Assembly (NCBI GenBank): GCA_023488945.1 | Contig: JAMDBZ010000058.1 | Coordinates: 1-14,825, forward strand | Origin: Deltaproteobacteria bacterium | Lineage (GTDB): Bacteria; Desulfobacterota_E; Deferrimicrobia; Deferrimicrobiales; Deferrimicrobiaceae | Length of the DNA: 14,825 nucleotides | Direction of reading: 5' to 3' | Part shown: positions 1-6,308 of the stretch, piece after piece | Numbering within the stretch: position 1 is the stretch's first letter | Layout: each line of letters starts with the position of its first letter | Made by a program: the position numbers and the translations under genes | The notes under the pieces: generated by a model | Databases searched by the model: none | What the model was told of the DNA's origin: nothing | Seen by the model: the letters and a program-made list of their open reading frames with translations, nothing else

Positions 1-9
1 GGGAGGGCG

Positions 10-993
10 TCAGCGCGGCGGGGCGCCCCTTTTGGCCGTCCCTTTCCGGACCCGCTCCTTGAGCCGGCAGAAGGAGCATACTTCGGTGAAGGTCGGGGCG
101 CCGCACGAGGCGCACGGCCTCGCGGTTCCGCCTCCGGCCTCCTCCTCCCCGCCCTCGCTGCCGGGCAGGAACTCCTCGTTGTCCGCCGCGCCAGGTACCG
201 GGCGGGGAAGCGCCTTGCCCTTGAGGAAGCCGAAGTAGAAGGCGCCGCGGGTCCCCGGCATCTTCTCCTCGACGAGGGAAAGCGCCTCCTTGTAGACAAG
301 CGAGGTCGCGTCGAAGCTCAAAGGGCACTCTTCCGTCACGTAGTCGATCCCCTTGAGGAAGCCGTAAGACGCCGTCTCCAGCTCGCTCACCCGCCACAGC
401 GGCTTGACCTTCCGGACCAGCCCGTCTTCCGAAGCCGGCAGGAGGGGGTGCTGGCGCGCGAGGTGTCCTTTCTGCCAGTGGAGGAGGTTCCCCAAAAGAC
501 GCGCCGCCTCGTCGTCGAGGTTGTGCCCCGTGGCGACGACCGTGAATCCGCGCTCGGCCGCCACCCGGTTGAAGAAGTAGCGCTTGACCGTCCCGCAGAC
601 GGAGCATTCCTCCTTCCGCGCGAACCGGGAGGCCTCGGGGATCGGGACTCCTTCCTTGCGGAGATCCACGACGATCGGGGTCTTGCCGCGGGGGGCGGCG
701 TAGGCCAGGACCTTCTCCTTCGACCGGTCGGAGTACCCCTCGATCCCGAGGTCGATGTACAGCCCTTCCGTCTCGTAGCCGAGCTCCATCAGGATATCCC
801 ACAGGACGAGACTGTCCTTCCCGCCGGATACGCACACGAGGATCCGGTCGGACCGGGAGAGGAGCGACAGCGACCGGATCCCCTCCTCGACCTGGCCGCG
901 GAAGAAGAGGAAGAAGCACTCCGGGCAGAAGGCGGCGTGATGGCTGGGGAGGTCGACCGCGGCCTGGGCGGCGCGGCACCGCTTGCACTTCAC
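10..993 (-). CDS. ttuA: tRNA 2-thiouridine synthetase, TtuA/NcsA type
   Basis: A 327-residue PP-loop ATPase. The family adenylates C2 of a tRNA uridine (position 54 in Thermus) and replaces its oxygen with sulfur in the cytoplasm. Visible features: an N-terminal zinc finger (C3, C6, H18/H19, C23, C26), the ATP-binding loop SGGKDS at 56-61, the ATGHNLDD motif at 154-161, and a C-terminal zinc finger (C294, C297, C306, C309). C130, C133 and C223 match the three-cysteine [4Fe-4S] site known in TtuA, which separates it from simple TilS-type ligases. The start is GTG at 993, six bases after the ttuB stop. A G-rich ribosome-binding stretch lies in the end of ttuB, so translation is probably coupled. 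An acidic, Gly-rich insert (about 271-289) precedes the last zinc finger. The tRNA position modified is inferred; TtcA/NcsA-like targeting cannot be excluded. Confidence 0.9.
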   Translation of the reverse strand: MKCKRCRAAQAAVDLPSHHAAFCPECFFLFFRGQVEEGIRSLSLLSRSDRILVCVSGGKDSLVLWDILMELGYETEGLYIDLGIEGYSDRSKEKVLAYAAPRGKTPIVVDLRKEGVPIPEASRFARKEECSVCGTVKRYFFNRVAAERGFTVVATGHNLDDEAARLLGNLLHWQKGHLARQHPLLPASEDGLVRKVKPLWRVSELETASYGFLKGIDYVTEECPLSFDATSLVYKEALSLVEEKMPGTRGAFYFGFLKGKALPRPVPGAADNEEFLPGSEGGEEEAGGGTARPCASCGAPTFTEVCSFCRLKERVRKGTAKRGAPPR

Positions 994-999
994 GGCCGG

Positions 1000-1197
1000 T
1001 CACCCCCCCGAGACGACGGAGAGGATCTCCACCGTCTCCCCGTCCTCCACCCGCATGTCCTTCGTGAGCAGCCGCTTCCCCTGCGTCACGATGACGGTGG
1101 CCGGGCGGACCCCCGCGGCGGCGAGGATGTCCATTACCCGTTTGGGCCCCGGGATCTCCAGCGCCCTGTTTTTCTGGGGAATCCGGACCTTGATCAT
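1000..1197 (-). CDS. ttuB: ThiS/MoaD-like sulfur carrier, probable TtuB
   Basis: A 65-residue beta-grasp protein ending in VVSGG. The terminal Gly-Gly is the site that is adenylated and thiocarboxylated in ThiS/MoaD/TtuB/Urm1-type carriers. It lies directly upstream of ttuA in the same direction, six bases apart, which supports the role of sulfur donor to TtuA over molybdopterin or thiamine synthesis. ATG at 1197 is chosen because the ThiS fold begins there (MIKVRIP). The frame stays open to 1278, but that extension is basic and unlike the family. No Shine-Dalgarno is visible before this ATG; a TATAAT lies six bases upstream, so the mRNA may be leaderless. The E1-like activating enzyme is not in the window. 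Confidence 0.85.
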   Translation of the reverse strand: MIKVRIPQKNRALEIPGPKRVMDILAAAGVRPATVIVTQGKRLLTKDMRVEDGETVEILSVVSGG

Positions 1198-1203
1198 GCG
1201 GTC

Positions 1204-1209
1204 ATTATA
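1204..1209 (-). promoter_or_regulatory. Possible -10 box of the ttuB-ttuA operon
   Basis: TATAAT on the minus strand lies six bases before the ttuB ATG. I see no good -35 hexamer 16-18 bases upstream, and no ribosome-binding site fits in between. If used, it implies a leaderless or nearly leaderless transcript. Confidence 0.35.
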
Positions 1210-1219
1210 TCGAAAAGTG

Positions 1220-1248
1220 TTGAGATGCCGCGCGCGGGGTCGTAGAAT
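1220..1248 (+). promoter_or_regulatory. Sigma-70-type promoter for the cytochrome pair
   Basis: TTGAGA (1220-1225) and TAGAAT (1243-1248) are separated by exactly 17 bases, close to consensus for a housekeeping promoter. It lies 45 bases before the ATG at 1293, in the divergent gap with ttuB. A strong AAGGAGG ribosome-binding site follows at 1277-1283. Confidence 0.6.
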
Positions 1249-1292
1249 GGCCAGGTCATTCATCCCATTTGTTCCCAAGGAGGGTGTCTCCG

Positions 1293-1668
1293 ATGCGCGT
1301 GCGCGGCGGCGTGGTGCTTTCCGTTCTCCTGGTGGCCATCATGATGGTCGTATCGGGCTGCGCCAAGTCCGAGCCCCCCAAGCCGGCGGCTCCCCCTCAT
1401 GATGGTCGTATCGGGCTGCGCCAAGTCCGAGCCCCCCAAGCCGGCGGCTCCCCCGGCGGCTCCCACGGCGGCGCAGGAAGGCAAGACGCTCTTCGAGCAG
1501 AAGTGCGGCGTCTGCCACGACCTTGCCCGGGCGACGGCGCGGCAGGAGACGAAGGAGAGGTGGACCGAGATCGTGAAGTCGATGCAGGGCAAGAAGGCGG
1601 ACTGGATCTCGGACCAGGACGCCGCGAAGATCGTCGAGTTCCTCGCGACGGAGCACGGGAAGAAGTAG
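1293..1668 (+). pseudogene. Lipoprotein monoheme cytochrome c, frameshifted by a tandem duplication
   Basis: The first reading frame gives a membrane segment followed by a lipobox (VSGC, acylated Cys 23) and a Pro/Ala linker. An exact 58-bp direct repeat (1339-1396 and 1397-1454) then shifts the frame by one. The second frame supplies the heme-binding CGVCH and the tail WTEIVKSMQ. With one repeat copy removed, the gene is a continuous 105-residue lipoprotein with heme motif at 52-56 and a candidate Met ligand at 78. It would be an electron carrier tethered to a membrane on the periplasmic side. As drawn, no intact product is made: the start frame runs on to 1703 without a heme site. A restart at 1399 has no signal peptide. 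The gene is either truly broken or affected by an assembly error. It is related to the next gene, with the same CxxCH and WTxxVKxMQ pattern. Confidence 0.75.
1339..1454 (+). repeat. Exact 58-bp tandem duplication
   Basis: Bases 1339-1396 are repeated without a mismatch at 1397-1454. The unit encodes the lipobox and Pro-rich linker of the cytochrome. Because 58 is not a multiple of three, the second copy puts the heme domain out of frame with the signal sequence. Confidence 0.97.
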
Positions 1669-1696
1669 TCCGACATCTTCTTTCGGAGGTGCGACC

Positions 1697-2008
1697 ATGT
1701 TGAAGAGAGGAATCACGGCGGTCCTCGCCGCCGGCCTGCTGCTCCTCGGCGGAGCGGCCGTGTCCGCGGCGGAGAAGGGGGGCGGGAAGGCGAACGGTCC
1801 CGCCGACAAGGCCAAGGCGCTCTTCGAGAAGAAGTGCTCCATCTGCCACCCCACGAGCCGCGCCCTGGGCCGGAACAAGAACGCGGCGGGCTGGACCGCG
1901 ACCGTCAAGCGGATGCAGAAGGTCAACGGCTGCCCCATCACGGACGAGGAGGCGAAGGAGATCGCCGCCTACCTCACGCGGATCCGCGGGGAGAAACGGC
2001 TGCAGTAA
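1697..2008 (+). CDS. Small periplasmic monoheme cytochrome c
   Basis: A 103-residue protein with an N-terminal signal peptide (basic MLKRG, then a hydrophobic stretch, cleavage likely after AVSAA near 25). It carries one heme c motif, CSICH at 47-51. M73, in the context VKRMQ, is a plausible distal ligand. It would be exported and loaded with heme in the periplasm as a soluble electron carrier. The GGAGG ribosome-binding site at about 1685-1689 supports the ATG at 1697. The gene follows the lipoprotein cytochrome by 28 bases and looks like its tandem duplicate, sharing KxxFExKCxxCH and WTxxVKxMQ but lacking the lipobox. A terminator follows at 2057-2088. The redox partner cannot be told from the sequence. 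Confidence 0.85.
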   Translation: MLKRGITAVLAAGLLLLGGAAVSAAEKGGGKANGPADKAKALFEKKCSICHPTSRALGRNKNAAGWTATVKRMQKVNGCPITDEEAKEIAAYLTRIRGEKRLQ

Positions 2009-2056
2009 ATCAGGCGCTCCCGGGTCCTCGGCGGCCCGGAGGTTGAACGGAAGCCG

Positions 2057-2088
2057 CGGCGGCCCCATCCCGGGGCCGCCGTTTTGTT
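2057..2088 (+). terminator. Rho-independent terminator of the cytochrome pair
   Basis: A perfect 10-bp GC stem (CGGCGGCCCC / GGGGCCGCCG) with loop ATCCC is followed directly by TTTTGTT. It lies 48 bases after the second cytochrome. Confidence 0.88.
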
Positions 2089-2270
2089 AACCCGCATGTC
2101 TCGCCGGGGTTCGTCGCGAGACGGTGGAGACGGGCGTGGACACAAGGCGCGCGAACTTCGGGCACCGCAGGCGTAGTGGACACTCCGTCGAGGAGCACGA
2201 AGGAGCGCAACGCAGGAGACATGCCCGTATCCGCCGTCGCAGCAGAAGCCTGGTGAGAAATGCGGGTTAA
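2087..2270. repeat. 184-bp element with terminal inverted repeats (MITE-like)
   Basis: The left end (2087-2108, beginning TTAACCCGCAT) and the reverse complement of the right end (2270-2249) match at 19 of 22 bases; weaker similarity continues inward to about 50 bases. The interior has no convincing gene. It fills the gap between the cytochrome terminator and the AEC permease. Its right edge supplies the first two bases of that gene's AAGGAG ribosome-binding site. This architecture is typical of small non-autonomous or palindromic interspersed repeats; copy number cannot be judged from this window. Confidence 0.6.
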
Positions 2271-2278
2271 GGAGCCCC

Positions 2279-3214
2279 GTGGACATCCTCGTTGCCGTCC
2301 TCCCGGTCTTTCTCGTCGTGGCGATCGGCGCCGCCGCGCGCCGGTACCGCTTCCTCGGCGAGCCGTTCATCGACACGGCCAACGGCCTCGTCTATTACCT
2401 CCTCCTGCCGGCGCTCCTCTTCCACGAGATCTCCGGCTCCGCCTTCGGCGAGGCGTTCAACGGAACGCTGGTCGTCGGCGGCTACTTCGCGACGGTCGCG
2501 GTCTTCCTCCTCGCCTTCTTCGTCTCGGGGCGGATGGCGATGACGCCGGCGGAGCGGGGGGCGTTCGTCCAGGGGGCGTTCCGGGCCAACCTCGCGTACG
2601 TCGGGCTTCCCATCGTCCTCAACGTGGCGGGGAGGGCGGGGCTTGCGAAGGCGAGCATCCTGCTGGGGTTCATCGTTCCCCTGCTCAACGGGCTGGCGGT
2701 GGTTGCGCTCCTCCTCCCCCACGGGGCGGACCGGTCCGTGTCGGAGAACGCCCGCCGGATCGGGCGCCAGCTCGTCTCGAACCCGATCATCCTCTCCTCG
2801 GCCCTGGGGATCGCCTGGAGCTTCTTCCGGATCCCGGTTCCTCCCCTCGCGGGGAAGACGCTCGGGATCCTGTCGTCGGCCACGTTGCCCCTGTCCTTGT
2901 TGTGCCTGGGCGGATCGTTTTCCTTCGGTCGGGCGCGCGCGGGGTTCGGGAAGGCGGCGATCGCGGCGGCGATGAAGACCGTCCTGCTGACGGCGATCGG
3001 GATCGGGGCCTACCGGCTGATGGGCCTCTCGGGAGAGGACCTGCGCATCGGGTCGATCATGATGGGGTGCCCCACCGCCGTGGTCACCTACGTGATGGCG
3101 TCGCAGCTCGAGGGGGACGCGGCGCTGGCCGGGACGATCGTCATCCTGTCGACCGCCGCCTCGGCGGCCACCATCATCGGCTGGCTCTTCCTGCTGCGCG
3201 CTCTCGGCTGGTGA
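2279..3214 (+). CDS. AEC-family (auxin efflux carrier-like) permease
   Basis: A 311-residue, highly hydrophobic protein with about ten predicted membrane segments in two halves. A hydrophilic loop lies near residues 150-165 (GADRSVSENARRIGRQ), followed by the family-typical stretch LVSNPIILSSALGI. Bacterial AEC proteins are inner-membrane carriers, some of which move malate, malonate or lactate; the substrate here is not readable. The start is GTG at 2279, preceded by AAGGAG at 2269-2274. The gene converges on lutC with 22 bases between the two ends, so an organic-acid substrate linked to the lut cluster is possible but not shown. No promoter is evident other than whatever the inverted-repeat element carries. 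Confidence 0.85.
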   Translation: MDILVAVLPVFLVVAIGAAARRYRFLGEPFIDTANGLVYYLLLPALLFHEISGSAFGEAFNGTLVVGGYFATVAVFLLAFFVSGRMAMTPAERGAFVQGAFRANLAYVGLPIVLNVAGRAGLAKASILLGFIVPLLNGLAVVALLLPHGADRSVSENARRIGRQLVSNPIILSSALGIAWSFFRIPVPPLAGKTLGILSSATLPLSLLCLGGSFSFGRARAGFGKAAIAAAMKTVLLTAIGIGAYRLMGLSGEDLRIGSIMMGCPTAVVTYVMASQLEGDAALAGTIVILSTAASAATIIGWLFLLRALGW

Positions 3215-3236
3215 GGGGAATCCCCCGTCCCCGCTC

Positions 3237-4002
3237 TCAAAAAGGGCAGAGCAGCGTGATGACCTTCCGCGGCCCGTGCGCTCCGACGGTGAGCGTCTGC
3301 TCGATGTCGGCGGTCTTGCTGGGACCCGTGATGAAGGAGATGTTGCGGGGTGGGGCGGCTGATGACCTTCCGCGGCCCGTGCGCTCCGACGGTGAGCGTC
3401 TGCTCGATGTCGGCGGTCTTGCTGGGACCCGTGATGAAGGAGATGTTGCGGGGTGGGGCGGCGGCGAGCGCCTCCAGGCACTCGTCCATCCGCTCCACGA
3501 AGAGGCCGGGCGACAGCAGCGCCACGTGGATGTCGGTCAGAAGCCCCGGCAGGAGCGTCCTCCCGTCGCGGCTCGTCTGGACGACGGTGCCCGTCTCGGC
3601 GATCGCGAACTCGGCGGACTGGATCCCGGCCGAGACGGGAGGGGCCGCCTGCCGGATCTCCGCGGGGGGGACGATCGCGAACGGCCCGAACGGAGCCAAC
3701 CCTTCCGCGACGGCTCGGGCGGCCGGGTCGTCCCCGGGCACCAGGAGCGCCGTCACGTTCTCCGTCCGCAGCGCCTCGGCAAGCGCCGGGAGCAGCGGCT
3801 CGAGGGCGGGACCGGAGAGGAAGGTCCCCCCGGCCGCCTCGAACTCCGCCCGAAAGGCCGAAACGGTTTCCTCCGCATTCGTCCCGCCGCCGCCGGTCTC
3901 CGGCGGCGCGCCGCGGCCGGATGCCGCCGGCGGGGCATCGTCTCGGCGGAGGGCGACGCGGATCCGTTCGAGCAGCTCCCTCGCCGGGTCGTTCCGCGTC
4001 AC
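3237..4002 (-). pseudogene. lutC: LutC/LldG lactate utilization protein, frameshifted near its C terminus
   Basis: An LUD-domain protein, third subunit of the LutABC iron-sulfur system that oxidises L-lactate to pyruvate. The family signatures SAEFAIAETGTV and GPSKTADIEQ are present. The start is GTG at 4002, overlapping the lutB stop by four bases (GTGA). An exact 103-bp duplication (3257-3359 and 3360-3462) covers the last conserved stretch and shifts the frame after GPRKVI. With one copy removed, the protein is 220 residues and ends naturally in TLLCPF with the TGA at 3237-3239. As drawn, the frame runs on to 3088 with unrelated residues, antisense to the permease gene. The catalytic-core signatures lie before the break, so residual function is possible. 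Either a real mutation or an assembly error. Confidence 0.8.
3257..3462. repeat. Exact 103-bp tandem duplication in lutC
   Basis: Bases 3257-3359 recur without mismatch at 3360-3462. The unit encodes the LutC segment around GPSKTADIEQ. Its length leaves a remainder of one on division by three, so it breaks the reading frame. Confidence 0.97.
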
Positions 4003-5411
4003 GGCCTGATCCCCCGTTCCTTCTTCCAGAGCGCCCGGAACGGCTGCGGCGCGGGGGCTGGGAAGTCCCGCTTCGCGGTCCATCTCGAGAACGGGAACGG
4101 CATCCATGAAATCCTCCGGTCCTTCCAGAGCAGCCGCGAGACGACGCCGAGGAACCGCTGGACCGCCTCGATGATCCCCGCGCGGCTCATCAGGGCGGCG
4201 TACGCCTTGGCGCCCAGGACCTCGGGCGGGCTTTTGAGCCCCTGCGCCCGCTCGTCGCCGCGCAGCTCCAGGAGCATGTCCGGCAAGGGGATCTTGACGG
4301 GGCACACCTCCCCGCATGCGCCGCACAGCGTGCTCGCGTTCGGGAGCGGCGCGGCGCCGGGGAGCCCCGTGAGGAGCGGCGTCAGGACGGAGCCCATCGG
4401 GCCGGAGTAGACCCAGCCGTAGGCGTGCCCGCCCACGTTCCGGTAGACGGGGCAGGCGTTGAGGCAGGCGCCGCAGCGGATGCACTTGAGGATGCCGCGG
4501 TACTTCCCGTTGAGGATCGCGGACCGGCCGTTGTCGACGAGGATGACGTGAAGCCGCTCGGGCCCCTCGGCGTCGCCGGGGCGCTTCGTCCCCGCCAGGA
4601 TCGAGACGTAGGACGAAAGCACCTGGCCGGAGGCGCTCCGGGGGAGGACGCGCAGGAAGTCCGGGAGGTCACGGATCGACGGGATGACCTTCTCGATCCC
4701 CGCCACGGCGAGGTGGACCCGCGGCAGGATCGTCCCCATGCGGGCGTTCCCCTCGTTCGTCACCAGGACGATCGAGCCGGTGTCGGCACACAGGAAGTTG
4801 GCGCCGCTGATCCCCATCCCGGCGGCCAGGAACTTCGCCCGCAGGTGGCGGCGGGCCGCCCGCACGAGCTCGGGGATTTCGGCGGTGATCGGCTCGCCGA
4901 GCTTCTCGTGGAACATGCGGGAGATCTGGTCGCGCGTCTTGTGGATCGCCGGGGCGATGATGTGGGAGGGCGGCTCCCCGGCGAGCTGGATGATGAACTC
5001 GCCGAGGTCCGACTCCGCGACGGAGACGCCCGCCGCCTCGAGCGCCTCATTGAGCTCGACCTCCTCCGCGAGCATCGACTTCGACTTGACCGCCTCGGCG
5101 ATTCCCTCCTCGCGCGCGACGCGGGCGGCGATTCCCCTGGCCTCGGCGGCGTCCCGCGCGCCGTGGACGACCGCGCCCCGGTTTTCCGCCTCGGCGATGA
5201 AGCGCTCGAGGAGCCGGTCGAGGCTCGCGAGCGCCTCCTCCTTGATCCGTGACGCGTTCTCCCGGGCCGCCGCGAATCCCGGGAAGGCGGCGACGGCGTC
5301 GTCGCGCGCCCCGAGGAACTTCCCGGTCGTGCGGGAGAGCGCGGCCTGGAGGGTCGTGTCGAAGAGCGCCTTCTCGGCGCTGCGTGCGAAGGCGTGCGAC
5401 CGCGGCTCCAT
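3999..5411 (-). CDS. lutB: LutB/LldF iron-sulfur lactate utilization protein
   Basis: A 470-residue protein with an N-terminal LUD domain (about 70-300, including SHIIAPAIHKTRDQI and GANFLCADTGSIVLVTNEGN). Two ferredoxin-type [4Fe-4S] motifs follow: CIRCGACLNACP at 310-321 and CGACGEVC at 363-370. It is the electron-transferring subunit of LutABC in the cytoplasm. ATG at 5411 shares one base with the lutA stop (TGATG), and its own TGA overlaps the lutC GTG; the three genes are thus translationally coupled. Length and domain order match the family. The frame is open further upstream to 5738, but that stretch is the shadow of lutA. Lactate as substrate is inferred from family and gene order; LUD operons of unknown substrate also exist. 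Confidence 0.9.
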   Translation of the reverse strand: MEPRSHAFARSAEKALFDTTLQAALSRTTGKFLGARDDAVAAFPGFAAARENASRIKEEALASLDRLLERFIAEAENRGAVVHGARDAAEARGIAARVAREEGIAEAVKSKSMLAEEVELNEALEAAGVSVAESDLGEFIIQLAGEPPSHIIAPAIHKTRDQISRMFHEKLGEPITAEIPELVRAARRHLRAKFLAAGMGISGANFLCADTGSIVLVTNEGNARMGTILPRVHLAVAGIEKVIPSIRDLPDFLRVLPRSASGQVLSSYVSILAGTKRPGDAEGPERLHVILVDNGRSAILNGKYRGILKCIRCGACLNACPVYRNVGGHAYGWVYSGPMGSVLTPLLTGLPGAAPLPNASTLCGACGEVCPVKIPLPDMLLELRGDERAQGLKSPPEVLGAKAYAALMSRAGIIEAVQRFLGVVSRLLWKDRRISWMPFPFSRWTAKRDFPAPAPQPFRALWKKERGIRP

Positions 5412-6166
5412 CAGCGCATCACTCCGTCCGCGGTTCCGGCAAGGATCTCCGCGATGTGGATCGCTTTCACGGGGTAACCCGAGCGGGAGACGAGCCCCGC
5501 GATGTTGAAGAGGCACCCCAGGTCCCCGGACGTGACGTACTGCGCGCCGGTTTCGAGGATCCGCTCGATCTTCTGCTCGACCATCCGGCAGGAGACGGGG
5601 CCGTACTTGACGGAGAAGACCCCCCCGAACCCGCAGCAGCGGTCGCTCTCCGCCATCTCGACGAGCTCGACGCCGGGGATCGCCCGCAAGAGCGCCCGCG
5701 GCGGCTCGATAACGCCCAGCCCCCGGCGGAGGTGGCACGAGTCGTGGTAGGTGACCTTCCCCTTGAAGGGCGACCCGGGGTCGGTGACGCCCAGGACCTC
5801 CACGAGGAACTGGGTGAGCTCGAAGACCCGCTCCGCGACGCGGTAGGCCAGGGCGAGCATCTTCGGCTCGTCGCGGAACAGGACGGGGTACATGTGGCGG
5901 ACCATCGCCGCGCAGGAGCCCGACGGCGTCACGATGTATCCGTCGCCGTCGAAGGCGGACAGGAAGCGCGCCGCCATGGCGCGCGCCTCCTTCCGGTTTC
6001 CCGAGTTGAAGGCCGGCTGGCCGCAGCAGGTCTGCGAGAGGGGGACGCGCACCCGCGCCCCGAACCGCTCGAGGACCGCGACGGTGGCGAAGGCGACCTG
6101 CGGCGCGAAGGCGTCGGCGAGGCAGGTGAAGAAGAGCGAGACGGGGACCGGCTTCCGGAGGGCCAT
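5411..6166 (-). CDS. lutA: LutA/LldE (Fe-S) oxidoreductase with two CCG domains
   Basis: A 251-residue protein with two cysteine-rich CCG domains: TCCGQPAFNSGN (CCG at 47-49) with C84, then C144 and RCCGFGG (CCG at 177-179) with C218. These domains bind iron-sulfur clusters in LutA, GlcF and heterodisulfide-reductase-type subunits. It is first in the lutABC operon and cytoplasmic. ATG at 6166 (MALRKPVPVSLF) is chosen because the family begins there; the open frame extends to 6319 across the divergent promoter of the next gene and shows no protein-like features. A TATACT lies six bases before the ATG, with no clear ribosome-binding site. Confidence 0.9.
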   Translation of the reverse strand: MALRKPVPVSLFFTCLADAFAPQVAFATVAVLERFGARVRVPLSQTCCGQPAFNSGNRKEARAMAARFLSAFDGDGYIVTPSGSCAAMVRHMYPVLFRDEPKMLALAYRVAERVFELTQFLVEVLGVTDPGSPFKGKVTYHDSCHLRRGLGVIEPPRALLRAIPGVELVEMAESDRCCGFGGVFSVKYGPVSCRMVEQKIERILETGAQYVTSGDLGCLFNIAGLVSRSGYPVKAIHIAEILAGTADGVMR

Positions 6167-6172
6167 TTTGAA

Positions 6173-6178
6173 AGTATA
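6173..6178 (-). promoter_or_regulatory. Possible -10 box of the lutABC operon
   Basis: TATACT on the minus strand lies six bases before the lutA ATG. A -35 match is poor. It would give a leaderless or near-leaderless message, the same geometry seen before ttuB and the NifA-like gene. Confidence 0.3.
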
Positions 6179-6218
6179 CCCCACGGGCCGGTCCCTCCGG
6201 CCCCGGAACTTTCCCCGT

Positions 6219-6247
6219 TTGACGGCCCCGGGGGCCGAGTCTATAAT
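6219..6247 (+). promoter_or_regulatory. Near-consensus sigma-70 promoter of the KimA-type permease
   Basis: TTGACG (6219-6224), a 17-base spacer and a perfect TATAAT (6242-6247) lie in the gap divergent from lutA. Predicted transcription begins near 6254, just before a 15-codon leader ORF and about 55 bases before the permease ATG. Confidence 0.75.
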
Positions 6248-6256
6248 TTCAACCAT

Positions 6257-6304
6257 ATGCGGATGATGATGGCCGCCCGTCGGTCCGGCCGGCCGGTTAT
6301 CTGA
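6257..6304 (+). CDS. Possible 15-residue leader peptide
   Basis: An ATG codon within a few bases of the predicted transcription start opens a short ORF reading MRMMMAARRSGRPVI. It stops at TGA 6302-6304, four bases before the permease ATG at 6309. The permease has only a weak, very close ribosome-binding sequence, so reinitiation or coupling from this ORF is plausible. Nothing else shows that it is translated. Confidence 0.3.
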   Translation: MRMMMAARRSGRPVI

Positions 6305-6308
6305 GGTC

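Noticed and set aside
448..1245. 265-residue plus-strand ORF
   Set aside because: Antisense to ttuA/ttuB, with composition typical of the complement of a high-GC gene.
2260..4410. 716-residue open frame on the plus strand
   Set aside because: Low-complexity Arg/Gly/Pro composition, antisense or out of frame to the AEC permease and lut genes; a high-GC shadow.
3999..5738. Longer lutB starting at 5738
   Set aside because: The extra N-terminal part is an alternate-frame shadow of lutA; the ATG at 5411 overlaps the lutA stop and fits the family.
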